DNA from: an uncultured Prevotella sp.
GTDB lineage: Bacteria > Bacteroidota > Bacteroidia > Bacteroidales > Bacteroidaceae
DNA: 53,589 bases
Assembly (NCBI GenBank): GCA_944321295.1
Contig: CALUKU010000023.1
Location: forward strand, 1 to 53,589
Direction of reading: 5' to 3'
Part shown: one piece after another, positions 43,336-52,031 of the stretch
Layout of the letters: every line of letters starts with the position of its first letter
Numbering within the stretch: position 1 is the stretch's first letter
Translations under genes and position numbers: made by a program
Notes under the pieces: generated by a model
Database searches by the model: none
What the model saw: the letters and a program-made list of their open reading frames with translations, nothing else
Told to the model about the DNA's origin: nothing

Positions 43336-44388
43336 CTACTCTCCTTTATCTTTTGCGTCACCGTCCTTTCCGGGCATTATCCGGTCTTTCAGGTCCATGT
43401 GGCGTGCGGCCTTCAGGCGGTCGGCTCCGGTGGCCAGCAGGTCGTTGAAGAACAGGCTGAAGGCCGTCTGCACTCGCCCCGGCCTGCGGCGCGACTTGCG
43501 GGCAAGCGGGTTGACTATCATCTTAATGCCGCGGCTCACTACGGATATGTCAACGTCGGCGGCAGCCATCACTGGGTCGCCGTCGTAATGGATGAAGCCC
43601 GGCTGCTGCCGGCCGACGCGTATGTGCTTGGTTTTGAATGTCTTTATGTTTCGGTTCTTGTCAAGCGTCTTGTTGAACATGTCAATGCTTATCTGCGGAG
43701 CCTCGAGCATGTCGAACGGTTCCATGACGGTAACGTCGAGCAGGCCGTCGCTCATCGAGGCCTGCGGGGCTATGTAAGCATTGTTGCCATACTGCGAGGC
43801 ATTGGCGCATGATATGAGGAAAGCGCGGCAGAGGGTGGTGCCGCCGCCGTCGGTTATCTCGTAAGTTTCGGGCTTATACTTCAAGCCCTCGCGCAGGATG
43901 TTCTCCAAGTATGCCATGAGGCCGCGGCGGCCTGCCTCGGCGAACTTCACGCTGACGAAGGCGTCAAACCCCATGCCGCAGGTGCAGAAGAAGGGATGGC
44001 CGTTGATGAGGCCGTAGTCAAGGTCGTGAACGGTGTGCATGTTGATTACTCCGACAGCCTCGCGCGGGTCTGACGGCAACATGAGATGGCGGGCAAGGCC
44101 GTTTCCCGAGCCGCAGGGTATTATGCCGAGGGCGGTGTCCGAGTGGACGAGCGAGCGGGCCACCTCGTTCACCGTGCCGTCGCCTCCCACCGCCACAACG
44201 CAGAAGGCGCCCTCGTCGCGCGCCTTGGCGGCCAGCTCGGCGGCGTGGCCGCCATAAGCCGTGCATGCTATGTCGAAGTCGTAATACGAACGGTCAATGG
44301 CAGCAGCTATAGCTTCTGCCATGCCCTCCTTGCCGGCCGTGCCGGCTATGGGGTTCACAATGAACAATATTTTCCTCTTACCTTCCAT
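43336..44388 (-). CDS. Diacylglycerol/sphingosine-kinase-family lipid kinase
   Basis: This 350-residue protein opens KILFIVNPIAGTAGKEGMAE and has the catalytic loop VAVGGDGTVNEVARSL (about 61-76) and IPCGSGNGLARHLMLP (about 89-104), the nucleotide-binding signatures of the DAGK catalytic family. The C-terminal lid has FCTCGMGFDAFVS and FIHYDGDPVMAA. It phosphorylates a lipid hydroxyl: diacylglycerol, undecaprenol or a sphingoid base. Divergent pairing with serine palmitoyltransferase makes a sphingoid or ceramide substrate worth testing, but sequence alone does not decide. Confidence 0.9.
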   Translation of the reverse strand: MEGKRKILFIVNPIAGTAGKEGMAEAIAAAIDRSYYDFDIACTAYGGHAAELAAKARDEGAFCVVAVGGDGTVNEVARSLVHSDTALGIIPCGSGNGLARHLMLPSDPREAVGVINMHTVHDLDYGLINGHPFFCTCGMGFDAFVSVKFAEAGRRGLMAYLENILREGLKYKPETYEITDGGGTTLCRAFLISCANASQYGNNAYIAPQASMSDGLLDVTVMEPFDMLEAPQISIDMFNKTLDKNRNIKTFKTKHIRVGRQQPGFIHYDGDPVMAAADVDISVVSRGIKMIVNPLARKSRRRPGRVQTAFSLFFNDLLATGADRLKAARHMDLKDRIMPGKDGDAKDKGE

Positions 44389-44499
44389 CTTGCTGCAAAA
44401 GTAATAATATTCGGTATAAATACATTTACGCCGACGGTAATATTTTCACTTTTAAGACACTTTTCGGGATTTTAAGATTGGCGTTATGCATTTTTTTAG

Positions 44500-44507
44500 T
44501 ATCTTTG
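44500..44507 (+). promoter_or_regulatory. -7 element of the serine palmitoyltransferase gene
   Basis: TATCTTTG matches TAnnTTTG and gives a leader of about 70 nt before ATG 44582. Confidence 0.6.
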
Positions 44508-44581
44508 CACCCTGATTTTGAAAACCGGGGCGAGGCCGCGCCGCCCAAGCGCAGCCGGGTCCATTCAGATTGCTTTCACTT

Positions 44582-45769
44582 ATGGGATTATTACAAGAAA
44601 AATACAAGAAGTACCGTGAGCCGCAGAAGTTCATGGAGGCTGGAGTATACCCTTACTTCCGCGAGATAACGGGCAAGCAGGGCACCGAGGTGCACATGGA
44701 CGGGCGCGACGTGCTGATGTTCGGCTCAAACGCCTACACGGGACTCACGGGCGACGCGCGCGTTGAAGCCGCCGCAAAGGCCGCGCTCGACAAGTACGGC
44801 ACGGGCTGCGCCGGCAGCCGCTTCCTCAACGGCACGCTCGACCTGCACGTGCAGTTGGAAAAGGAACTGGCCGAATTCGAGCACAAGGACGATGCGCTGT
44901 GCTTTTCGACAGGCTTCTCGGTCAATGCTGGCGTGCTGGCCGTAGTCTGCGGACGCGAGGATTATATAATATGTGACGACCGCGACCATGCGAGCATCGT
45001 CGACGGCCGCCGCCTGTCGTTCGCCACATGTCTTAAATATAAGCACAACGACATGGACGACCTCGAGAAGCAGCTGCAAAAGTGCCGACCCGACGCCGTG
45101 AAGCTGATTGTCGTTGACGGCGTGTTCTCAATGGAGGGCGACCTTGCCAACCTGCCCGAAATCATCAGGCTGAAAAAGAAATACAACGCATCTGTAATGG
45201 TTGACGAGGCCCACGGCCTCGGCGTGTTCGGCCGGCAGGGACGCGGCGTGTGCGACCACTTCGGCGTGACCGACGACGTAGACCTGATAATGGGAACATT
45301 CTCAAAGAGCCTTGCCAGCATTGGCGGATTCGTAGCCGGCGACAAGGACACGCTCAACTACATACGCCATACGTGCCGCACGTATATCTTCAGCGCATCT
45401 AACACTCCTGCCGCTACGGCCGCCGCAATGGAGGCGCTGCACATCATACAGAACGAGCCTGAGCGCATTGAAAGGCTGTGGAAGGTTACGAACTACGCCC
45501 TCAAGCGCTTCAAGGAAGAAGGATTTGAAATCGGCGACACCGAAAGCCCCATCATACCGCTCTACGTGCGCAACGTCGACAAGACTTTCCTCGTAACGAA
45601 ACTGGCTTTCGACGCGGGCGTGTTCATCAATCCCGTAATACCGCCCGCCTGCGCTCCGCAGGACACGCTGGTGCGCTTCGCACTAATGGCAACGCACACC
45701 AAGGAGCAGGTAGAACGCGGCGTTGTAGCCCTGAAAAAGATATTCGTAGAGCAAGGCATAATCAAATAG
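44582..45769 (+). CDS. spt: Serine palmitoyltransferase
   Basis: This PLP enzyme condenses L-serine and palmitoyl-CoA to 3-ketosphinganine, the first step of sphingolipid synthesis. From ATG 44582 it has 395 residues and closely follows my memory of Bacteroides SPT: MGLLQEKY, KFMEAGVYPYFREI, NAYTGLTGDARV, AGSRFLNGTLDLH. His136 (DDRDHASIVDGRR) stacks on PLP, Asp208 and His211 lie in VDEAHGLGVFG, and the Schiff-base Lys242 in GTFSKSLASIGG. The end VIPPACAPQDTLVRFALMAT is diagnostic against other alpha-oxoamine synthases. Confidence 0.95.
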   Translation: MGLLQEKYKKYREPQKFMEAGVYPYFREITGKQGTEVHMDGRDVLMFGSNAYTGLTGDARVEAAAKAALDKYGTGCAGSRFLNGTLDLHVQLEKELAEFEHKDDALCFSTGFSVNAGVLAVVCGREDYIICDDRDHASIVDGRRLSFATCLKYKHNDMDDLEKQLQKCRPDAVKLIVVDGVFSMEGDLANLPEIIRLKKKYNASVMVDEAHGLGVFGRQGRGVCDHFGVTDDVDLIMGTFSKSLASIGGFVAGDKDTLNYIRHTCRTYIFSASNTPAATAAAMEALHIIQNEPERIERLWKVTNYALKRFKEEGFEIGDTESPIIPLYVRNVDKTFLVTKLAFDAGVFINPVIPPACAPQDTLVRFALMATHTKEQVERGVVALKKIFVEQGIIK

Positions 45770-45781
45770 TCAGCAGAAAAC

Positions 45782-45812
45782 TTGCATATACGGCATAAAT
45801 AACGTACCTTTG
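45782..45812 (+). promoter_or_regulatory. Promoter of tRNA-Pro
   Basis: TTG (45782-45784) and TACCTTTG (45805-45812) are separated by 20 bp. The tRNA begins 30 bp later. Confidence 0.6.
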
Positions 45813-45842
45813 CACCCGCAACAACGGGAAGGTACGTTCCGG

Positions 45843-45916
45843 CGGGGTGTAGCGCAGCCCGGTAGCGCGCCTGGTTTGGGACCAGGTGGTCGCAGGTTCG
45901 AATCCTGTCGCCCCGA
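45843..45916 (+). tRNA. tRNA-Pro (anticodon TGG)
   Basis: The 74-nt cloverleaf has acceptor arms CGGGGTG / CGCCCCG with discriminator A. The anticodon stem CCTGG / CCAGG encloses TTTGGGA with anticodon TGG. The T arm has GGTTCGAATCC. CCA is not encoded. A terminator follows at 45935. Confidence 0.95.
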
Positions 45917-45934
45917 CACTTAACAGACTAATGA

Positions 45935-45981
45935 CGGAGAACGGCGAGCCACGGCATTAATGCCGCTGACGCCGTTCTCCG
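45935..45981 (+). terminator. Terminator of tRNA-Pro
   Basis: CGGAGAACGGCG (45935-45946) pairs with CGCCGTTCTCCG (45970-45981), 12 bp, followed by CTTTTTTG. It ends 22 bp before the next gene. Confidence 0.85.
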
Positions 45982-46003
45982 CTTTTTTGCCTCATCAAAC
46001 ATC

Positions 46004-47047
46004 ATGATAATAAGATATTTGCTCTTGATTGCCGCCATAACCCTGTCATGCGGTTCGGCCGTTGCGCAAACGGTCTTCGTGAAGGACTGCGGACAAAAGG
46101 CGTTTCCCGACAATGTTCCGGCTGGCAACTACAGCGGAATAACACTCGTCGGCGGCAACGAGTATGCCGTGGTGTCCGACAAGTCGGCAACCGACGGCTT
46201 CTACGTCTTCAACATAGACATTGACTCCATATCGGGCGAAATCACAGATGTAAGCCTCAAGGCCTTCCTTTGTGACAGCCTGCGAGGAGGTGACTGCGAA
46301 GCCATAGCTTACCGCCCGTCGTCGGGCACACTCTTCATCTGCAGCGAAACCGACGGCACAATACGCGAATACGGCAAGGACGGCAAACTGACCGGACGGC
46401 AGCTGGACGTGCCGCCCGTTTTTAGCAACCACGCCGGGAATTACGGGTTTGAGTCGCTGACATACGACGGCCGCTTGTTTTGGACTATCAACGAAAGCAC
46501 GCTTAAGTGTGACGGACAACAAGCCACGCCGCAAAACGGCGCTGAAAACATGCTCAGGCTGCAATCGTTCGGCGACGATCTGAAGCCCCGCTCGCAATAC
46601 GCCTACCGCATGGATGCGCCCGAAGCCAGCAAGAACGCCTCGGTTTACGCAATGGGCGTAAGCGAACTTGCCGCAACGGGCGACGGCCGCCTGCTCGTGC
46701 TCGAGCGTGAGTTTTACGTTCCGAAAACGAAAATCGGCGCTTTCGTGTGTTGCAAGATATACGAAATAACGCCTGAAGAAGACTTCACAATACCTGCCGG
46801 AGAAGCCTTGACAGACAGCACAAAAGCCCTTCCCAAACGCCTCGTGCACTCATTTAAGACCAAGCTTGGGCTGTTCAACAGGTCGTTGGCCAACTACGAA
46901 GGCATGTGCCTCGGGCCGACGCTCGCCGACGGCAGCAAGGTGATAATACTTGTCAGCGACTCGCAAAACCAATACGCCGGAGTGCTGAAAGACTGGTTTA
47001 AGACGATAATAATAAAAAGCACCGACACTAAGGCCGGTGCAAAATAA
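46004..47047 (+). CDS. Secreted phytase-like esterase-domain protein
   Basis: The signal peptide is MIIRYLLLIAAITLSCGSAV, cut near AQT. The mature protein has the esterase-like phytase (PF13449-type) propeller pattern: NYSGITLVGGNEYAVVSDKS, GGDCEAIAYRPSSGTLFICS, NYGFESLTYDGRLFWTINES, ELAATGDGRLLVLEREFY and NYEGMCLGPTLADGSKVIIL. Each blade ends in the E-gi / D-g motif. Activity is not established for most members and may be phosphoesterase or esterase. At 347 aa it is normal length. Probably exported to periplasm or surface. Confidence 0.85.
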   Translation: MIIRYLLLIAAITLSCGSAVAQTVFVKDCGQKAFPDNVPAGNYSGITLVGGNEYAVVSDKSATDGFYVFNIDIDSISGEITDVSLKAFLCDSLRGGDCEAIAYRPSSGTLFICSETDGTIREYGKDGKLTGRQLDVPPVFSNHAGNYGFESLTYDGRLFWTINESTLKCDGQQATPQNGAENMLRLQSFGDDLKPRSQYAYRMDAPEASKNASVYAMGVSELAATGDGRLLVLEREFYVPKTKIGAFVCCKIYEITPEEDFTIPAGEALTDSTKALPKRLVHSFKTKLGLFNRSLANYEGMCLGPTLADGSKVIILVSDSQNQYAGVLKDWFKTIIIKSTDTKAGAK

Positions 47048-47065
47048 ATAATCATAGTCGCAATA

Positions 47066-47875
47066 CTACGGACTGAACCTTACGTAGCACCTGTCGTCAA
47101 ACGACTTGTTGCCCTTCATCAGTCCTTTCGTAGCCTTAAACCTACGCACGCACAGCGGGTCGTCACGCAGCAAGGCGGCCAGCGTTTCCTCGCTTTCGGC
47201 AAGCGTACCCTTAAGAAACGGATAACCGTCGCTTGCCAAAATTACGTCACAGCCGCCGCGAACGTCAATAACCTTAACCTTATCAAGTGGTATGTCGAAG
47301 CCGTCGATGACCGAATACGTGACATTCTGCCCCTTGCAACTTTCAACCAATTCGTTAATTACATGCTTCCTGCCAGGGTCATCGGTCTGTATGTCAGCGA
47401 CTTCAAGCCCGGCGGCCATGGCCCGCAACAGATACTCTGAACGTTTCGTGGCGAGCGAATCTTCCTGAGGTTTCTTGTTTTCATACAACACACCGTCGAC
47501 GATACATTGGCAGTCGCCCACCATCCAAACCTGACTGCGGCTGACCGAATAAACCACGGCGCTTGCCGCCGGCCGTTCGGTAGGACATTCCTTCAGACGC
47601 GACATATTGCATCCGGCCGACACGACGGCCGAACGCAAAAGCTCGGTAACACCCGTACAGAAGCTTTCAACACTCGTGTCGAAAGGCATACTGCAGACGT
47701 ATCGCTTCACCAGCTCCATGCAATAACGTCCGTTCGACATACCGGGGTTAATCTCAATCGGCGTCTTGCTCGTGCTACCGTCTATCACGGCAACGAAGCC
47801 GTCGTTGACAGCCATGCCGTCCTCACACGCCTCTTGACTTACCTTTCCTACGATTGCCTGCTCTATTACCTTCAT
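47066..47875 (-). CDS. PP2C-like serine/threonine phosphatase-family protein
   Basis: The PP2C metal motifs are recognisable: ACEDGMAVNDGFVAVIDGST (about 17-36) with ED and DG, QVWMVGDCQCIVDG (GD), DVILASDGYPFL (SDG) and KSFDDRCYVRF (DD) at the end, in family order over 269 residues. The target is unknown; no kinase lies nearby. ATG 47875 (preceded by AGGAAAA) is preferred over ATG 47896. Either start overlaps the end of the upstream radical SAM gene by 53 or 74 bp, an unusually long overlap. Confidence 0.8.
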   Translation of the reverse strand: MKVIEQAIVGKVSQEACEDGMAVNDGFVAVIDGSTSKTPIEINPGMSNGRYCMELVKRYVCSMPFDTSVESFCTGVTELLRSAVVSAGCNMSRLKECPTERPAASAVVYSVSRSQVWMVGDCQCIVDGVLYENKKPQEDSLATKRSEYLLRAMAAGLEVADIQTDDPGRKHVINELVESCKGQNVTYSVIDGFDIPLDKVKVIDVRGGCDVILASDGYPFLKGTLAESEETLAALLRDDPLCVRRFKATKGLMKGNKSFDDRCYVRFSP

Positions 47876-49763
47876 TTTTCCTGTCTTGTTTTCCATAGGG
47901 GCGTCCGCCGGAATACAACCGCCTTATCAGGTCGTGGCGCCCCATCCTCGTCAGCTCACGCTCAATGTTGCGCCGTTCCTCTGGCTTATACCAGAAGAAG
48001 AACTGCCTTTGGGCGAGCTTCTCACGCTGAGTCTTGGCCGAATACACAGGCTGCAACGTGTACGGGTCATAGCCCGTGTACCACGTTTCGGTGCTTACGG
48101 TCATAGGCGTCGGCGTGAAGTCCTGCACCTGCTCAAGGTGGAAATTCAATCCCTTGGTTATCACCGCCAGTTCGGCCATGTCCTCTTCGGTGCATCCCGG
48201 ATGACTGCTTATAAAATAAGGTATTATCTGCTGGCGCAGGTTCTCCTTCGTGTTTATGGCGTCGAATATCTTCTTAAACTCCTCAAACTGCCTGAACGAA
48301 GGCTTACGCATCAGCTTGAGCACATTGTCAGAGGTATGCTCCGGAGCCACCTTCAGCCTTCCGCTGACATGCTTGCGGATAAGTTCCTCAGTATAAGCCC
48401 TTGCCGCGGCGTCGCATTTAGGGTCGCCGCTCTTGTGCAACAGCAAATCATATCTTACACCGCTTCCTATAAAACTTTTCTTTATGCCCGGCAAGGCGTC
48501 AACGGCCTTGTATATATCAAGCAGGCGGCTATGGTCAGTGTCAAGGTTCGGGCAAACCCTCGGATGGATACATGACGGGCGCTTACACTTGGCGCATAGT
48601 TCCTTGTCCTTTCCTGCCATGCCGTACATGTTGGCCGACGGGCCGCCAAGGTCGCTGATGTAGCCTTTGAAATCAGGCATTTCGGAAATTTTCCTCACCT
48701 CGTCAAGTATGCTATGCTTGCTCCTCGACGATATGAACTTGCCCTGATGTGCGCTTATCGTGCAGAAGGCGCAGCCGCCAAAGCAGCCACGATGGATGTT
48801 CACCGAATGTTTTATCATCTCGTAAGCCGGTATGCGCTTGCCCTTATATTTAGGATGCGGCAGGCGCGTGTATGGCAGGTCGTAACACCGGTCAATCTCC
48901 TCTGTTGTCATCGGGGGGAACGGCGGGTTCACTACGGCGTACTTCCCGTCAACCTCCTGCAATATCCTTTTGGCGTGAAGCTTGTTTGACTCCTCCTCGA
49001 TATGCCTGAAATTCTCAGCCTGCGCCTTCTTGTCGCGCAAGCATACATCATGAGGATTAAGCACAATGTCACCGTCGGTTATGCCGCCGGGTATGTCTTC
49101 CTTGCGGCTAAGGTAAACCGTCTGGGGTATTTCACGTATTCCAGCTATGGGCCTACCCTTGCGCAGTTCGTCGCAAACGGCCTTGACGGGCTTCTCGCCC
49201 ATACCGTAAATTATCATGTCGGCACCCGAGTCGCAAAGTATGCAGCGCTTGAGGCAGTCCTGCCAATAATCATAATGCGTGAGCCTCCTCATCGAGGCCT
49301 CTATGCCTCCGAGGATTATCGGAACGTCGGGATAGAGGCTGCGCAATATCTTGCTGTAGACTATCGTTGGATATTCAGGCCTGCAGTCGTGCCTGCCGTC
49401 GGGGCTGTAAGCGTCTTCCGAGCGCAGGCGCCGGTTGGCCGTGTACTTGTTAACCATCGAGTCCATGCATCCCGGGGCTATGCCAAAGAACAGGCGCGGA
49501 CGCCCCAGCTTCTTGAAGTCGCGGTAGTCACCGTGCCAGTCGGGCTGCGGAACAATCGCCACGCGCAGCCCCTCAGCCTCGAGCGTGCGGCCGATTACGG
49601 CCGCGCCGAACGAAGGATGGTCGACATACGCGTCGGCCGAGAACAGGATTACGTCAAGTTCGTCCCATCCCCTCAGCTCCGCCTCCTTCTTTGTGGTTGG
49701 CAGCCATGCCGACTTGCGCAACGTGCCGTCACGCTCGGTTGTTGTTGATATAATGTTTGTCAT
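47823..49763 (-). CDS. YgiQ-family radical SAM protein
   Basis: From ATG 49763 the protein has 646 residues. The N-terminal half has AWLPTTKKEAELRGWDELDV and a B12-binding-like fold; the radical SAM cluster motif is RGCFGGCAFCTISAHQGKF (CX3CX2C). FIGSGVRYDLLLH, LKVAPEHTSDNVLKLMRKPS and QDFTPTPMTVSTETWYTGYD are hallmark YgiQ blocks. The C-terminal tail is basic. The physiological reaction is unknown. It follows the 110-aa gene by 8 bp and overlaps the PP2C-like gene. Confidence 0.94.
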   Translation of the reverse strand: MTNIISTTTERDGTLRKSAWLPTTKKEAELRGWDELDVILFSADAYVDHPSFGAAVIGRTLEAEGLRVAIVPQPDWHGDYRDFKKLGRPRLFFGIAPGCMDSMVNKYTANRRLRSEDAYSPDGRHDCRPEYPTIVYSKILRSLYPDVPIILGGIEASMRRLTHYDYWQDCLKRCILCDSGADMIIYGMGEKPVKAVCDELRKGRPIAGIREIPQTVYLSRKEDIPGGITDGDIVLNPHDVCLRDKKAQAENFRHIEEESNKLHAKRILQEVDGKYAVVNPPFPPMTTEEIDRCYDLPYTRLPHPKYKGKRIPAYEMIKHSVNIHRGCFGGCAFCTISAHQGKFISSRSKHSILDEVRKISEMPDFKGYISDLGGPSANMYGMAGKDKELCAKCKRPSCIHPRVCPNLDTDHSRLLDIYKAVDALPGIKKSFIGSGVRYDLLLHKSGDPKCDAAARAYTEELIRKHVSGRLKVAPEHTSDNVLKLMRKPSFRQFEEFKKIFDAINTKENLRQQIIPYFISSHPGCTEEDMAELAVITKGLNFHLEQVQDFTPTPMTVSTETWYTGYDPYTLQPVYSAKTQREKLAQRQFFFWYKPEERRNIERELTRMGRHDLIRRLYSGGRPYGKQDRKNEGNRAGNRRKGKSRGV

Positions 49764-49771
49764 CAGGTTAT

Positions 49772-50104
49772 TCACTCTTCACTTTCAGGCTCGCCGCCTT
49801 GCGCACTGGCTTTTTCCCATTTCACATAAAGCTCCACGAGCCGGTTAAGGCCGAAAGCCTTCATGTTATTATTGTAAATAACGTCGAGGCACAGGTCAAG
49901 CAGCTCCCTGTCGGTTTCGGCAGAAGCCTCAAGCATTGACCTGACGTTAAGCTTCAGCTTGTCAAGCACACCCTCGTCTATTATTCCGTTGCTGTCAATC
50001 AGGTTCTTCAGCAGAGAGTATTTCCTGATGGTTTCAAGATGGCTTTCGCTTATCGTCATGCTCCTTGTTCCTGAAGCGTTTGTCTGTATTCTGTAAGTTT
50101 CCAT
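49772..50104 (-). CDS. Conserved hypothetical protein (110 aa)
   Basis: This helical, acidic 110-residue protein contains TISESHLETIRKYSLLKNLI, VRSMLEASAETDRELLDLCL, NNNMKAFGLNRLVELYVKWE and ends EPESEE. It has no enzyme motif or membrane segment. It is the first gene of the run before the YgiQ radical SAM gene; the pairing may be functional, but that is inference. ATG 50104 is chosen; a codon 6 nt upstream also fits the frame. Confidence 0.7.
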   Translation of the reverse strand: METYRIQTNASGTRSMTISESHLETIRKYSLLKNLIDSNGIIDEGVLDKLKLNVRSMLEASAETDRELLDLCLDVIYNNNMKAFGLNRLVELYVKWEKASAQGGEPESEE

Positions 50105-50249
50105 AAGCACATTGTTTTAGTTGCGGCTTCATGAATAGCCAGCCACAAAGATAAAAACATTTTTCCGAAAACCTGCTCCACGGCGTCTATTTATTAGGGT
50201 TTTCGTTAATTTATCGACACCGTAAATGACTATCATATGAAATAATGTG

Positions 50250-50257
50250 TAAATTTG
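50250..50257 (+). promoter_or_regulatory. -7 element of the cstA promoter
   Basis: TAAATTTG matches TAnnTTTG and lies 41 bp before ATG 50299. Confidence 0.55.
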
Positions 50258-50298
50258 CGCTCATAAAAACACGTTTAACTTAAACAACCACAAAAAGA

Positions 50299-51753
50299 AT
50301 GATTACATTTACCTTAAGTCTTGTAGCTCTCATCGTGGGCTATTTCATCTACGGACGCATCGTCGAACGCATCTTCGCCCCCGACGACAGGGCCACACCC
50401 GCCGTAAGCATGGCCGACGGGGTTGACTACGTCGTGCTTCCCGGATGGAAGATTTTCATGATTCAGTTTCTCAACATAGCAGGCACAGGCCCTATCTTCG
50501 GGGCGATAATGGGCGCCCAGTTCGGCCCGTCGGCCTATCTGTGGATAGTGCTGGGGTGCATCTTCGCCGGAGCCGTTCACGACTATCTCAGCGGCATGTT
50601 GTCAGTCCGTCACGGCGGAGCCGGCCTGCCCGAGCTGGTTGGCTGCTACCTGGGCAAGCGCACCAAGAAGGTAATGCTCGTGTTCTCGGTATTCCTTCTG
50701 CTGATGGTGGGCGCCGTGTTCGTCTACAGCCCGGCGCTGATACTCGGCAAGCTCTGCAGCGACTCCATCACGTGGGTCTACGTCTGGTGCATCATCATCT
50801 TCGCCTATTACTTCCTTGCAACGATGTTGCCCATCGACAAGATTATCGGCAAGATATATCCCTTCTTTGCCGTCGCCATGCTGTTCATGGCCTTGGCCCT
50901 GATGTACGTGCTGGTAACCAAATGGCCTTCGCTGCCCGAGCTTACCGACGGACTCGCCAACATGCGGCCGTCGTCGGGCACGATATTCCCCTGCCTCTTC
51001 ATAACGATAGCCTGCGGAGCCATCAGCGGCTTCCACGCCACACAAAGCCCGCTCATGGCGCGCTGCATGAAGAGCGAGCGCCAGGGGCGTCCGCTCTTTT
51101 ACGGGGCTATGATTACCGAGGGCGTCGTGGCGCTGATATGGGCCACGGTGTCGTCATACTTCTTCTACGGCGGGGCGGCGGCCGAGCTGGGCGTGTCCGC
51201 CACGCTGCAGGCTCCCGAGGTAGTCACCACCGTTTCAGAGGGTTGGCTCGGCCTCTTCGGCGGAGCGCTGGCCATTATCGGCGTGGTGGCTGCGCCCATA
51301 ACGAGCGGCGACACGGCCCTGCGCAGCGCCCGCCTCATCATAGCCGAGTTCCTGCACATGGAGCAGCACACCATCCGCCGCCGCATGTACATCTGCATAC
51401 CTGTGTTCGCGGCAACATTAGGCCTGCTGTGGTTCAACATCGCCGACGAGAACGGCTTCAACGTCATATGGAGCTATTTCGGTTGGGCCAACCAGACGCT
51501 GGCCGTCTTCACGCTGTGGACGCTCACCGTGTATCTCGTCAACAAGCGCAAGTTCTACTGGATAACGCTCATTCCGGCCATGTTCATGACGGCCGTCTGC
51601 GTGTCGTTCCTTCTCACCTCTGCCAACGCCTTCGGCCTGCCGCCCATGGTCGGTTACGTTTCCGGCGTTGCATCGTTCATACTTTCGGGCGTTCTCTTCG
51701 CCTTGTGGAAAAGCCGCAAGGGCAACGCCTCCACCCCGCTTTACGACGACTGA
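50299..51753 (+). CDS. cstA: CstA-family carbon starvation/pyruvate-peptide transporter
   Basis: This 484-residue polytopic protein of the carbon-starvation CstA family opens with a membrane helix and has DDRATPAVSMADGVDYVVLP, FLNIAGTGPIFGAIMGAQFG, FAGAVHDYLSGMLSVRHGG, FITIACGAISGFHATQSPLM and PITSGDTALRSARLIIAEFL. It is shorter than E. coli CstA (about 700 residues) and closer to the compact class. Family members import pyruvate or peptides; the substrate here is not resolved. It is monocistronic. Confidence 0.92.
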   Translation: MITFTLSLVALIVGYFIYGRIVERIFAPDDRATPAVSMADGVDYVVLPGWKIFMIQFLNIAGTGPIFGAIMGAQFGPSAYLWIVLGCIFAGAVHDYLSGMLSVRHGGAGLPELVGCYLGKRTKKVMLVFSVFLLLMVGAVFVYSPALILGKLCSDSITWVYVWCIIIFAYYFLATMLPIDKIIGKIYPFFAVAMLFMALALMYVLVTKWPSLPELTDGLANMRPSSGTIFPCLFITIACGAISGFHATQSPLMARCMKSERQGRPLFYGAMITEGVVALIWATVSSYFFYGGAAAELGVSATLQAPEVVTTVSEGWLGLFGGALAIIGVVAAPITSGDTALRSARLIIAEFLHMEQHTIRRRMYICIPVFAATLGLLWFNIADENGFNVIWSYFGWANQTLAVFTLWTLTVYLVNKRKFYWITLIPAMFMTAVCVSFLLTSANAFGLPPMVGYVSGVASFILSGVLFALWKSRKGNASTPLYDD

Positions 51754-51785
51754 CGCCGCACGGCGCTGCGCGTCGTATGCTACAA

Positions 51786-51956
51786 AACGTGAGTTCGATA
51801 TAAGAAAAACTACCAAAGTAGGGACATAATTAGCTTAACGCTGACCTTTGGTTCATTATGTCCGCACGTTTCGTGGAAAACGTATTTTTATCGATGTTCA
51901 TATATATATATATATACGCCCCTCCGCGGCGTGCGGGCATAATAAATTATGCTCAT
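51786..51956. mobile_element. MITE relic, copy C (degraded)
   Basis: The outer repeat AACGTGAGTTCGATATAAG (51786-51804) and core terminus GTAGGGACATAATT (51818-51831) are followed by TCCGCACGTTTCGTGGAAAA, matching the interior of copy B (CCGCACGTTCTGTAAAGAAC), with a ~20-bp insertion near the left end. Then a (TA)n tract at 51899-51916 and a rearranged end near 51956 with GGGCATAATAAATTATGCTC. The element has lost its right end. Confidence 0.6.
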
Positions 51957-52031
51957 ACAATGGGTGTATTCTGTTTGCGATTAATTTCAAAAACAAAGTC
52001 ATACTATCCAACAAATTTGCGGATGAACCCT

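Noticed and set aside
50445-51803. 452-codon frame overlapping cstA
   Set aside because: It is a shifted frame of cstA, with Arg/His-rich translation and no hydrophobic pattern.
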